Shown here: positions 22,916 through 31,608 of the stretch, one piece after another
Position numbering within the stretch: position 1 is the stretch's first letter
How the letters are laid out: each line of letters starts with the position of its first letter
Assembly: GCA_964036045.1 (NCBI GenBank)
Contig: OZ038379.1
Location: 112,538,611-112,602,610 of the forward strand
Reading direction: 5' to 3'
Origin: Eutreptiella sp. 'Long Island Sound 2002'
Taxonomy: Eukaryota; Euglenozoa; Euglenophyceae; Eutreptiales; Eutreptiaceae
Length of the DNA stretch: 64,000 nt
Made by a program: the position numbers and the translations under genes
The notes under the pieces: generated by a model
Seen by the model: the letters and a program-made list of their open reading frames with translations, nothing else
The model's database searches: none
Told to the model about the DNA's origin: nothing

Positions 22916-23846
22916 TTAGTCAGGGTTAGCCGGCTTCGTTGGGGGGGGGGGGTTGGTGGTGGTGGGCGTCTTGCCCTTGCGCACCTGTTGGAGGTGCGCC
23001 TTGGCGGCTTCGGCCGTGCTGAAGATGAGGTGGCGCTCCACCTCATAGAGCATGGGGTTGTTTGAGTTTCTCACCCAAACAACCCCGCTCTTGCGGGTGT
23101 GGACACCAGTGACGGTGCCCACCTCTACCCCGCCCCCGTACGGGCCTTGGGCGGGGGGTCCCACGAGGGGATCGGGTCCCCCCCCCTTCCTCCTTCTTAG
23201 CCGCCCCCGTTTTTTTCCTAGCCCCCTCCGTCTTGTTCTTCCATCCCTTCTCTTTCGGGGCGGGGACGGCCTTTGACTTTGGGGGGGGGTTTCTTATTCG
23301 GGGGGGGGTGTCCTCGCCGGAGGAAGACGGTGAGGAAGAGGCGGGGTTGTCGGACTTGTCGTCCGAGTCCAACTCGACCCGCTTCCTCTTCTTCGTGGGG
23401 GGGACGTTGCCCCCCTTGCCTTTCTTGGGGGGAGGCTTAGGGTTGGAGGGGGGGGGGGGGTTGGGGGTGGTGGTGGTGCTTGCCCCCTCCCTTTCTTCGG
23501 TCACCTCCCTTGCCTCCCCACCTCCCATCCCCCGCCAAAGCCCCACATCCTCACACCCCAACAACCCTACCTCCCCCCAGTGTGCCCACGAAGTGGGCTT
23601 GTAGGGCCTCGAGGGGCCGCACAGCTCCGAGCACTGGCGGCCGTGCTCCAACTCCTTCAAGGTGCGGAGCACAGCTAGCCAAAGCGCGGGGTCTTGGGCG
23701 AGAAGCTTGTGGAGCCCCCCCAACCCCACGCTCCGCTCCCCGTCCTTGTCGCTCCAAACGACACGGACGGGGTGAACATCGTCCCCGCAAACCGCCTCGT
23801 CCTTGACCTCCAACAAAACAGGTGGTGGCCTTGGTCCGGGGGACAA
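22916..23846 (-). pseudogene. Gene family copy II, 3' exon fragment
   Basis: The frame from 23,846 gives HPVRVVWSDKDGERSVGLGG, then LLAQDPALWLAVLRTLKEL, comparable to copy III (53,310) VRLILRW…YWGTLLQQ…VAVLEFLTAMM. There follow a P/K-rich, acidic/Ser linker with KKRKRVELDSDD, and, after a frame change in the C-run at ~23,180, GVVWVRNSNNPMLYEVERH / FSTAEAAKAHLQQVRKGK. The last part parallels copy III WIAFPKDPELFAIPR…TKTQAKKFLAKMM. The layout of a short globular N-part, charged linker with basic cluster, and C-terminal 'EA..L' module is therefore shared. The YR retrotransposon begins 37 bp beyond its upstream side. Confidence 0.55.
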
Positions 23847-23882
23847 AATAAATTTTTCGGACGACTTTTTTAAATTTTCTCG

Positions 23883-23967
23883 TTTGGTCTAAATACACAT
23901 CTGCCAACAAGCAAAAGCACATGCACACATAAAAAGCTAAGTAGCGTCGGTATGCGAGTCTGGGGCG
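23883..23967 (-). repeat. Split direct repeat B2 (3' end of element)
   Basis: 85 bp from TTTGGTCTAAATACACATC to TCTGGGGCG, matching B1 at 24,131-24,216 with about four substitutions. Forms the 3' terminus of the element. Confidence 0.9.
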
Positions 23968-24027
23968 TGATGTCGCATAAGGCAGCCTGTGCCATACATA
24001 CTGTCCAGGGTGGGTGGGTTGGCCATC

Positions 24028-24216
24028 GACATACAAAATATAAAAGACAACTGAGCGGACAATCAGTGCAGACACATATACATTCAATCTTGCACAGACC
24101 AAACTTGGGTTTGCTTATGGCAAACCTCATTTTGGTCTCAATTCACATCTGCCAACAAGCAAAAGCACATGCACACAGAAAAAGATAAGTAGCGTCGGTA
24201 TGCGAGTCTGGGGCGC
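24028..24216 (-). repeat. Composite B1A2 repeat
   Basis: A2 (24,133-24,028, starting GACATACAAAATATAAAAG on the plus strand) abuts B1 (24,216-24,131); they share the bases TTT at 24,131-24,133. A2 copies the 5' terminal A1 and B1 copies the 3' terminal B2. A 60-bp spacer (23,968-24,027) separates this from B2. Confidence 0.9.
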
Positions 24217-24442
24217 AAACACTCCCCTACACCGACATGATAGCACAGTAGCAGGCTGAATCTGCCCCGAAAACAAACACCGGCCGCGCGCCTTGATCGG
24301 CCGCGCCGTGCAACAAACGCGCCCCGCGCAACACACGCCTACGCCGTGACACCCCCCTTCTCAGTCGCACTGCGTCAGCTACAGCACTCTTGCCGCTGTA
24401 ACCGGACGCTGTAATCTCTCATGGCCCCGACAGCCCCCTCAC

Positions 24443-24525
24443 CCGGTTCGGCCAAAGGCTGACCGTTGTGTTTGGTTGCTGCACCAGGCGAGGGCACGTC
24501 AGAAGGCAGGGGCACGACGCCCAGG
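24443..24525 (-). repeat. Internal element repeat, copy b
   Basis: One of three copies of a 55-95 bp motif whose core on the minus strand is close to CAACGGTCAGCCTTTGGCCG. Copies b and c also share the following TCAGA(A/G)G…GGCACGACGCCCAG block. Located 3' of the unknown ORF. Confidence 0.75.
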
Positions 24526-24564
24526 CACACGCAGCCACTCTCGGCCCGCAGCACGCTTGCTGCG

Positions 24565-25513
24565 TCAGCTACAAAATTCCGGGGCATCACGCATCATACG
24601 CACGGGCACCCGCCGCGCGTACCAGTCCTCCGCAATGGCTACCGTAGCGCGGTAAAGCCTCTCCCGACCCACAGCACCCGCCCAACACCGCACCCCTGCA
24701 CCTGGTCGCGCAACCACAGGCGGTGCCTGCAACAACTCAGGCCGTGGCATGCAGAAGTACCAAGCCTCCCACACGACCGGCAGCCACTGCCGGATGACTT
24801 CTAACACCTCATCCGGGTCCTGACCCACATAAGCTGTCCCATGCTGACCACACGCCAGCCAACCCGTGTACGACAGCCCCAACGGGTGTCCTGCACTACC
24901 CGCCAACAAACCCGGACACCAGCCAGTCAACACCACCAGCCTTCACCGTGGCAAATGCCACCACTGATCGGACCCATTGCCGCACGCCCCGCAGGTCCAA
25001 TGGCCCTGCGTCCCAGAGGGGCAATATTATATTATACACCACCTGGCGCATCGCGCCCGCCAGGAAGTGCTGCCCCGGCGCTCTCCACGCGTGGGTCGCT
25101 TCCGCCCCGTATCTCCATCGCAGCGCCGCACGCGCCGCTCCCGGGGCCACCGCCAGCCCAACTCCCGTGAAGCTGATGGAGGCCGCGGGCCGCGTGGCTC
25201 CCACGCTGATGAAGTACTCAAACGCCCCCACCAGGAGCGCTGTCATGTCAAGGGCGCCGGGGCAGAGCATGGAAACCGCGTACAAGATGCACGCCGCGTC
25301 CACGATCTTTCCCCAGCGTCGTGCACCGCTCAACGCTGCCGTGAGCTCCCGCGCCCAACCCCGCAGCACCGGCACCGGGTGGGCGCGTGCGATGCCCCAC
25401 AGCCGGTCCTCCTCCCATCGGCCCCAATCACGCTGGCGCCTGCGCCGGCCCATATGCGATGGCGCTGGCGGCGGCAGGGGATGGAAGCACGGTCGCACCA
25501 CAGGCCGTGGCAT
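24565..25513 (-). CDS. Unknown retrotransposon ORF4 (one frameshift or overlap)
   Basis: ATG at 25,513 opens 205 codons ending at TAG 24,898-24,896. A second frame (24,936-24,565) overlaps it by about 40 bp and continues with similar composition (EVLEVIRQWLPVVWEAWYF). The first part has a basic/aromatic start (GRRRRQRDWGRWEEDRLWG) and hydrophobic stretches (DAACILYAVSMLC; DMTALLVGAFEYFISVG). It shows no methyltransferase, protease or recombinase signature. It is flanked by the ~90-bp internal repeats b and c. It could be an element-specific accessory gene. Confidence 0.5.
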
Positions 25514-25656
25514 AAGAGAAAACCACTAAGGCACCGCAAACGCAACACATGCGAGGTTACCTCACCGCCATTCGCATCGTCTCCCTACCACGCAGACACT
25601 CGCATGCTCAGAGCTATCGGGCGCCGTGCTCCCCGCTGGGCCCCGTCTGCACCCTC

Positions 25657-25745
25657 ACCCGGCTCGGAAAAAGGTTGACCGTTGTGTTTGTTTGTAGCAC
25701 CGGGCAAGGGCGCGTCAGAGGACAACGGCACGACGCCCAGCTTTT
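25657..25745 (-). repeat. Internal element repeat, copy c
   Basis: Second copy, lying between the RNase H end and the unknown ORF; shares ~90 bp with copy b. Confidence 0.75.
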
Positions 25746-25789
25746 GGCAGCCAACGGCCCAAGGACCAAAAGCAGGGCGTTACGGCGCG

Positions 25790-28162
25790 TCAGGCAGGCT
25801 TCCGGACCTTCATGCCCACATGACCCTGCAGCTGTTTTATCACCGGTAGCTCCAACGTCCATACATGCTGGACTAACACCGTGGGGCCGCCCATAGCCAA
25901 CCGCAGCCGACGTGCGGCCTCCTCTTGTGCTACGGCATAGTCCCCCCTCCACCCCGACTGGATACGGCTGAAAGGATCCGCCGGGTTGCATTCCCCTGGG
26001 ACCCAGCACAGATACCACAACCTACGCGACCGCGTGCACGCGTACACCAGCCGTCACAAAATTTTATTCTGCACTCGCAACCCCACACTCGCTTTTCCTG
26101 CCGCAAAACTTTGCAGTACCGAAAAGTTATCTCCAACCAGACCTACTCTGTCCCACCCCAAGGCGGATAGGAAATGCACTGCATACTCTAATGCCGCGAA
26201 CTCTGCAATCTGCTGATTGCACAACACCTCATGTACGATCCCTGCCCTTCCGCCCATCGTGTATCCCCACAACGCCATCCTCCGGGTTCTCCCATCGCAG
26301 GGTCCTTCAAAAAAAATGTACTCAGCCCAATCGCGCGGCCTCTTAAAAAAAACCAACGGCCTCCATGCCATCAGTCCCCATGGCAGCAAGCCTGCAGAGG
26401 TGTGCAACAAACGCAAGGGGGCGTCCGCCAACCACTGAGGCTGCCACAGTATATGCGCCCACACCGGCGCCACGAACGGCAGCACTCCCCAATTTGGGCG
26501 CACAAACCACAGCAACCTGCCCAAAAAGCGTAGCAAACGGCGGCGTGTACAAGGGCCTACGGCTAGTTGCCGGCAGCGCGCCATCAAAGCTTGCCAATTT
26601 CCACGCGCCGTGGACACAGTGGCAGCCTGGAAATCGAAAAACTTTCCAATCCATGCCAAACCAACGGCGGCCTCCAAGGTGCTTTTCGGACTGACAATGG
26701 CCCCTTCCTCCCTCAAGCGTGAAGCAACAACACCCGCCTGCATACTAACCCACTTCCTGCCATACCCAATGACAAACACATCGTCCAGGTAGACAAGCAC
26801 CAAGACCCCCTGCACCCTCGCGCTCTGCACTAGCCTGACCATCACGGCCTAGCAAATGGCTGGACTGTGGGTCCACCCGAACGGGAGACAATCAAAACTA
26901 TACAATACTCCATCCACTGAAACTCGAAAGGCGTCAGTAAATTCAACGGGGGTCTTCAGAGACCAAAAACAATTACTAAGATCGATATGACATGCACACA
27001 AAACAGGTTCTTCCCCCACACAGGGCGGTTCAGTTTTCAGCGACGCCATCTGGTGAAGAAGAAAAATGACATTATCCCCCACCACCCCCGCACAACCGGC
27101 TGGAACGAAATCCAAATGTATATTCCAATGCACAATCTGTAAAAAAGCGACAAGCTCAACGCTGGGCAATCGCAAGGGGGGGCTGTCGCACCCCTGGGCC
27201 TTGTTGAAAAAGACCATGTTGCAAATACAGCTTGCCTTTTCGCTGTTTTTCGGGATAGCGAAAAGGGACCCGTTGGGGCCCAAACCGTCCGCAAGACAGG
27301 GGCGCAGTACCCCTTGCTGTACCAATGCCCTGGCCAGGACCGCACACTGGCCCGTTACAAGCGCCAGAGAAGAAAAGGACCGCCTGCTCACCTCGCCAAA
27401 GTTACCCGGCACCAATGCCTTCCAAACATCGGGGGGGATGCGGACATTACCCACAGGTCCCGGCCCCCTTTCTAAAATGGTCGTAGTTGATGGCACCACA
27501 ATTAACTTTGGGGAAGTGGAGTCTCGCAACCAGATCGGCCACGCGTCCCTCGTGAGCTGCACAAAAAACTGACCGATATGTACCCCAGGGTGCGGTATCC
27601 CTAACTCTGACGAATGCCTCCACATCCTGAGCACCAGCACCAGCAGCCGTCGCAGGTCCCAGCCATCATCGCCTCCGCTGCTTGGCGGGAGGTCGATCAC
27701 TTCCCGCAGCTTGCTGCACCACTCCCGAACCGCTCCGTCCCGTACTCGCTGCAGGATCCACTCGGCCAACTCGGGGCCACAGGGCTGCCGATGCCACGGG
27801 GCTGGCACTGCCATGTCTACGCACCTTGACGGTGCGGCGCACCGGGACTCCAGGTCGCTGAGGCGTGTCATCATCCGACAGTACAATGCACGCTCGCTTG
27901 GACCCAACGTCAGGCTGCTGCTCCACAGTTTGCTGTCTGTCCCGAAATAACTCCGAAATCGCTGCAGGCCAGAAGTCGTGCCCTCGCACCGTGCGCTTAA
28001 CGAACTTGGAGGGTCCCTCTGGCCATGGTAGTCTGATGGAGGTCCAGATTTTATACTCTTCAGGTGGCTGTGCGTAGTCCTCCGCCACCCTCCGTGATTT
28101 CCATCGTCCCCACCATTGCCGGATCTCCGCAGGGAGGGCGAGGTCCTTCTGCAGGGCAGCAC
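25790..28162 (-). CDS. Reverse transcriptase-RNase H, with in-frame TAG and TGA
   Basis: One frame from ~28,162 (real start probably nearer 27,900) to 25,790. RT motifs in order: GPNGSLFAIPKNSEKA (fingers), HIDLSNCFWSL (motif A, catalytic Asp), CLPFGWTHSPAIC (motif B), LVYLDDVFVIG (motif C, YLDD). RNase H follows: CDGRTRRMALWGY, QIAEFAALEYAV, LVGDNFSVLQSF and VPGECNPADPFSR (Asp, Glu, Asp, Asp). The enzyme copies element RNA to DNA and removes the RNA strand. TAG at 26,851-26,849 lies directly after HSPAIC, where retroelement RTs usually have Gln (…FQ). TGA at 26,056-26,054 interrupts RNase H and is followed by CGG. Either the copy is inactivated by two transitions or these stops are read through. 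The start overlaps the YR 3' end in another frame. Confidence 0.9.
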
Positions 28163-28982
28163 CCCCGCGTTTCCAACAATGCCACCTGTGATTGGCGTAC
28201 TCTATTCCCCTGAACCCGAACTCCAGGAATGACTCCAACCACGGCGATCCGGAAGGGCACATGATGGGCTACCTGCGACGACCTGTGGACCCATAGTCAC
28301 GGAGCCACCTCGCCCATTTTGCGGAGTACGGGCCCGGTTCTCGCTGAACAACCTTGTCACCGTTTTTGTTGCATCTGACCCATATAGCCTCGTCCTCGAT
28401 CCCGCGTCGTCGAACCCCGGCCGCCTCCCCCACCCGCCACAGACAGGTGAAGGAGAGGACGGCCAAGGCGAACCCGGACCACTGCTCCTTGGCTCGACAG
28501 GATTGGGCAAGTACGGACAGTGCCTCCAGTCCTCCATACGGTCGTCGCTCCTCCGTGTTTCGGATGGTGGACTTCGCCATGCGCCAATGGCTGGCCTGGA
28601 CCACCCCAGCGATCCATCCCAAGTCCTCCAGGGCGCGTACCGCGCTGATAGCCCCTCGCATGTATGACCTCGACCTGCCCTTGGCGAAGAGCGCACGTAA
28701 GTATCGGTCCAGTAATTTTGACTTATCGACATCTGGCTGCGAGGCTGCGAGTGACCCCAATGCCCGGATGTGAACGGCATAGTTGCTTCTGGTGCCAACG
28801 CTCCATGACATGGCGACAAGCGCATCGGAATACTCTGCCGGGTCCTGTCGATTGAGTCGCTTCCACGCCGCCCACCACGATGACCAGTCTGCCCACTCTC
28901 CCAGTACTCCCTCCACCTCTCCCGACGGCGTCTCACCGACTGTCCCCCTCTCCTCCTGTTCTTCCCCCCCTTTTGGGTACCG
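27666..28982 (-). CDS. Tyrosine recombinase (YR) with in-frame TAG
   Basis: Same frame as gag, beginning right after the gag TGA. The core-binding part has TRSNYAVHIRALGSLA and the DKSKLLDRYLRAL helix. The catalytic part has box I Arg in LWRVGEAAGV, the beta-hairpin Lys in NKNGDKVVQ and, after TAG at 28,271-28,269, box II as HCWKRGGAA, then WGRWKS and the presumed nucleophile Tyr in RRVAEDYAQPP. This is the class of enzyme that integrates DIRS/PAT circles. The TAG separates Arg-I from His/Tyr, so without suppression the product is dead. The usual HxxR reads HxxK with Arg one place later. A Ser/Arg-rich tail with SDDDTPQ follows. Its last ~500 bp overlap the 5' part of the RT frame. Confidence 0.85.
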
Positions 28983-28991
28983 TCACTCGTA
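28983..28991 (-). promoter_or_regulatory. Possible leaky stop: UGA-CGG between gag and YR
   Basis: The minus strand reads GAG TGA CGG TAC. UGA followed by CGG is an established readthrough context in some plant RNA viruses. No frame change is needed to continue from gag into the recombinase. The same TGA-CGG occurs inside RNase H at 26,056. Function here is inference. Confidence 0.35.
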
Positions 28992-30320
28992 GTATGGGCA
29001 GGCAAAAAACCAATGCTTCTTGCCCGGCGCTCCATGGCTCTTGCACGTGCGGCAACCCGTAGCCGGCGGATCCGTCATGTCGGTCCTCTGCTGATTATTG
29101 TTCTTCGGGATCCAAATCCTACGCCCGTTCTCGTACGAGAACCTGCTCCGCAGGCTAGCCAGACGGCGACGGACTTCCTCCACAGGGACCGTAGTGTCCC
29201 CAAAATTTTCTGGCGGCTCTCCCACCTCCTTTGGGGTCTCACCCCCACACCCTCCTCCGGTGTGCTGATGGTATGATTCTCCGTACGTCCCCATCGCCGA
29301 TACCATCAGGATCCACAGCCCCTCCACGTAATGGGCCACCAAGGCCGGAATCGGGGGGGTTCCCCCACCGTCCGACCCATCCATGGGGGCGGTCACGGCC
29401 TCCAGCCAAGCTCCGGAGGTCCAAATCTCTTTGTTCTGCGCCTTCTCCGGAGACATAACCAACTCTTCTTGGAGGTCAAACGATTTCCAGGCTGAGGTGC
29501 ACTCCATCAGTTGGGGATCCACCTTTTGCCCGTCCGCGACGGCCTTAAAAAATACCAATAAACGGCATGCCCACTGCGGTTTATGATCCATCTCCATCAA
29601 AATGAATAGCTCCTTGTGGCTCAACTTGGGGATCTTTCTGGAGGGCTCGCTCTTCCCCAGCTGCACCTCCTCCAACCGCTGCTCCAACATCTCCAGCTTT
29701 TTCAGGACCTCGCTGATACCACTCTGCCACTGCTCGTTGTTCTCCTCCACCGCCTTAGCGAAATTTCCCGTATCCACGTCGAATCGCAGGTCCTCCAACA
29801 GGCAATAACACGCTATGTACTCCACCAAATCCACCGTTGTGAGCTCCAGCCCATGCGCCTTGACAGCCTTCTCCACCCACTCTTCCTTTCGATCACCCAA
29901 CCTGTTAAGGTGAGCCTGGATCTCCATGCGCAGCCTCATAAAATCCTTCTGAGGCGCCACCAGGCTCCATTGGGCGTGCAGCCCCGACTGCGAATACTCC
30001 CGGAAAGAGATCATCTTCTTTCCTTTTCCTTTATCCTTCTTCACAGCCTTGGCCCCCGACGGGGTGCCCTCCCGCGCAGTACCCTTGCACTTCTCCTCCT
30101 CCCGCAAGGCCTGCTCGATTTCGTTTGGGGTAGCAAAACCACGGTGCATACCCCCGACTCCACGCAAACGCACCTGCACATGACTCCCGCTCTGGTGCAC
30201 CTTCATGTCGTCCGCGAGGGCACGCCCCTCGCACAACATCCAAAAATCGTCGTCGCCACAGCCCCACAGCCTGACAACTGCACAGCGCAGCTGGCGTGCT
30301 CCTTCGCACGGAACCTGCAC
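28983..30320 (-). CDS. Gag-like protein with CCHC-type zinc knuckle
   Basis: A 445-codon frame with a possible start at 30,320 (GTG in the frame; the true ATG is unclear because upstream reading is open to 30,398). It contains a basic low-complexity segment (KAVKKDKGKGKK), a predicted coiled coil (VLKKLEMLEQRLEEVQLGK), a helical capsid-like middle, and near the C-terminus a C-x2-C-x9-H-x4-C motif (CRTC…H…C). Such knuckles bind nucleic acid in Gag proteins. It ends in TGA at 28,985-28,983 immediately followed by CGG; the YR continues in the same frame, so Gag-YR fusion by readthrough is conceivable. Confidence 0.75.
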   Translation of the reverse strand: MQVPCEGARQLRCAVVRLWGCGDDDFWMLCEGRALADDMKVHQSGSHVQVRLRGVGGMHRGFATPNEIEQALREEEKCKGTAREGTPSGAKAVKKDKGKGKKMISFREYSQSGLHAQWSLVAPQKDFMRLRMEIQAHLNRLGDRKEEWVEKAVKAHGLELTTVDLVEYIACYCLLEDLRFDVDTGNFAKAVEENNEQWQSGISEVLKKLEMLEQRLEEVQLGKSEPSRKIPKLSHKELFILMEMDHKPQWACRLLVFFKAVADGQKVDPQLMECTSAWKSFDLQEELVMSPEKAQNKEIWTSGAWLEAVTAPMDGSDGGGTPPIPALVAHYVEGLWILMVSAMGTYGESYHQHTGGGCGGETPKEVGEPPENFGDTTVPVEEVRRRLASLRSRFSYENGRRIWIPKNNNQQRTDMTDPPATGCRTCKSHGAPGKKHWFFACPYYE

Positions 30321-30423
30321 CCAACCCCGCGGGCTTTGTAACCAAACGTGGGGGGGGGGGCGGGGAGCGTGGCCGATCCGCCCGTGGCAGAACCATCACC
30401 CCGTCCCCCTGAGCTAACCCCCC

Positions 30424-30475
30424 TGGTTCGGCCAAAGATTGACTGTTGTGTTTGTTTTGGACACCAGGGGGGGTC
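30424..30475 (-). repeat. Internal element repeat, copy a
   Basis: Third copy (core only), lying ~100 bp upstream of gag. Position before gag, before ORF4 and after ORF4 suggests a regulatory or processing role, which is inference. Confidence 0.65.
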
Positions 30476-30676
30476 GCCCAAGGTTCAAGGGATCCGGCGT
30501 CCAGATGCCGCGTCCCGGCAATCCCCGCCCCCCTCTTGCCACGGCGTAGGGCTTCACTCATCTCAATCGATTGCCCGGCCTTTGACCCGCTGGCCGGTTT
30601 CCCCCCAACATGTGCTCCTCCGGGCTCGCCCTGTCGAGGCAGCAGCCCACGAGGCAATTGGAAAGCATTCCCCAAA

Positions 30677-30782
30677 GACATACAAAATATAAAAGACAAA
30701 TGAGCGGGCAATCAGTGCAGACACATATACATTCAATCTTGCACAGACCAAACTTGGGTTTGCTTATGGCAAACCTCATTTT
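30677..30782 (-). repeat. Split direct repeat A1 (5' end of element)
   Basis: 106 bp, near-identical to 24,028-24,133, including CATTCAATCTTGCACAGACC and TGCTTATGGCAAACCTCATT. Marks the 5' terminus on the coding strand. Confidence 0.9.
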
Positions 30783-31563
30783 ACTTTTTAACCTTAATTT
30801 TGAATTTTTGAAGCGCCGAACGAAATTTCCAATATTAAACCAAAAGTTTTAAACGAAAGGTCCGAAAAATTTGGGCACAGGCAAACACAGGCATACACAC
30901 ACATACCTTCTCAAACTTTGGGCACCGCAAAGCGTGCAGCACCCATCGCCTGCCTGAATCTCGAGGCAGGGTTGGGTGCCTCTACGGGGTCGACGGCGTT
31001 GGCGTTGTTGGCGGTTGTGGCCGCCGCGGGCTGCCGTCCGCGTGACGGCAGCCAAGCAGCAGGTTGTCCGCGACCCAGGCACCAGCCCCTCGTAGGTGTG
31101 TTGGGCCGCGGGATCATAGGGGGGGGTTGGGATCATAAGGGGGGGGGTTGGGCAGCGGCAGTAGGGCAGACCACACCGTTGCAAACTGCACGGATTTGCC
31201 CCGCCGCCACCGTCGGCACCAGCCAACGGCTACGTAGTGCTGTAGGCACACTAGGTAGTTGCCGGTGCCAAACGTCACCCCCCGGGGATGGGCAGCAGGT
31301 TCACGACCCCTAGTGGAGGGTTTTGGGGCATGCTGTCGCCGCTAAAAACAGGGTGCGTTTTTCAGCCATCATGCGTGTCCCTCCAAGTGGTACTGCGAGG
31401 AGCCCCGGATACACCTTCCGTCAATTGCTTTTCTTCAAGGTACTTTCTGGTGTGTAGCACCTGTCGGGTTGGTACTTGGGTCCCCGAGGTTATAAAATGC
31501 AACCGTTTTATGCGTTGGAGGTTTGAAATTTGGCAGCTTTTTTGAGTTGCGCGGTCGGTGTGA

Positions 31564-31608
31564 CTAGGCTTGGGAAGGACTCGCTATGCTCCTCCTTCCC
31601 AAGCCTAG
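31564..31608. repeat. Perfect 16-bp inverted repeat (hairpin)
   Basis: CTAGGCTTGGGAAGGA (31,564-31,579) is perfectly complementary to TCCTTCCCAAGCCTAG (31,593-31,608) around a 13-base loop. Could be a transcript 3' structure or a tiny inverted-repeat element relic. Confidence 0.9.

Larger units (their letters stand above)
23883..30782 (-). mobile_element. YR (DIRS/PAT-like) retrotransposon with split direct repeats
   Basis: A complete 6.9 kb element on the minus strand. In coding order: A1 repeat (30,782-30,677), gag, tyrosine recombinase, reverse transcriptase-RNase H, an unknown ORF, then B1A2 (24,216-24,028) and B2 (23,967-23,883). The A1-ORFs-B1A2-B2 arrangement is the split direct repeat architecture of PAT-like YR retrotransposons, which insert through a circular DNA intermediate using a tyrosine recombinase instead of a DDE integrase. 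A1 and A2 differ at about 2 of 106 positions and B1 and B2 at about 4 of 85, so the insertion is fairly young. No Dam-like methyltransferase motif (DPPY) was seen. Four in-frame stops interrupt the two long frames. Confidence 0.9.

Noticed and set aside
24028-24216. Solo LTR or tandem duplication at the element's end
   Set aside because: Each half matches the opposite end of the element, which is the B1A2 signature and not a simple duplication.
13331-28985. TGA read as Trp in this organism
   Set aside because: One paralogous pair supports Trp but another aligns with Arg, and TGA also ends frames sensibly; insufficient for a code change.
29616-30341. 241-codon plus-strand ORF
   Set aside because: Mirror reading of the gag gene; leucine-rich as expected for the complement of a K/E-rich coiled coil.
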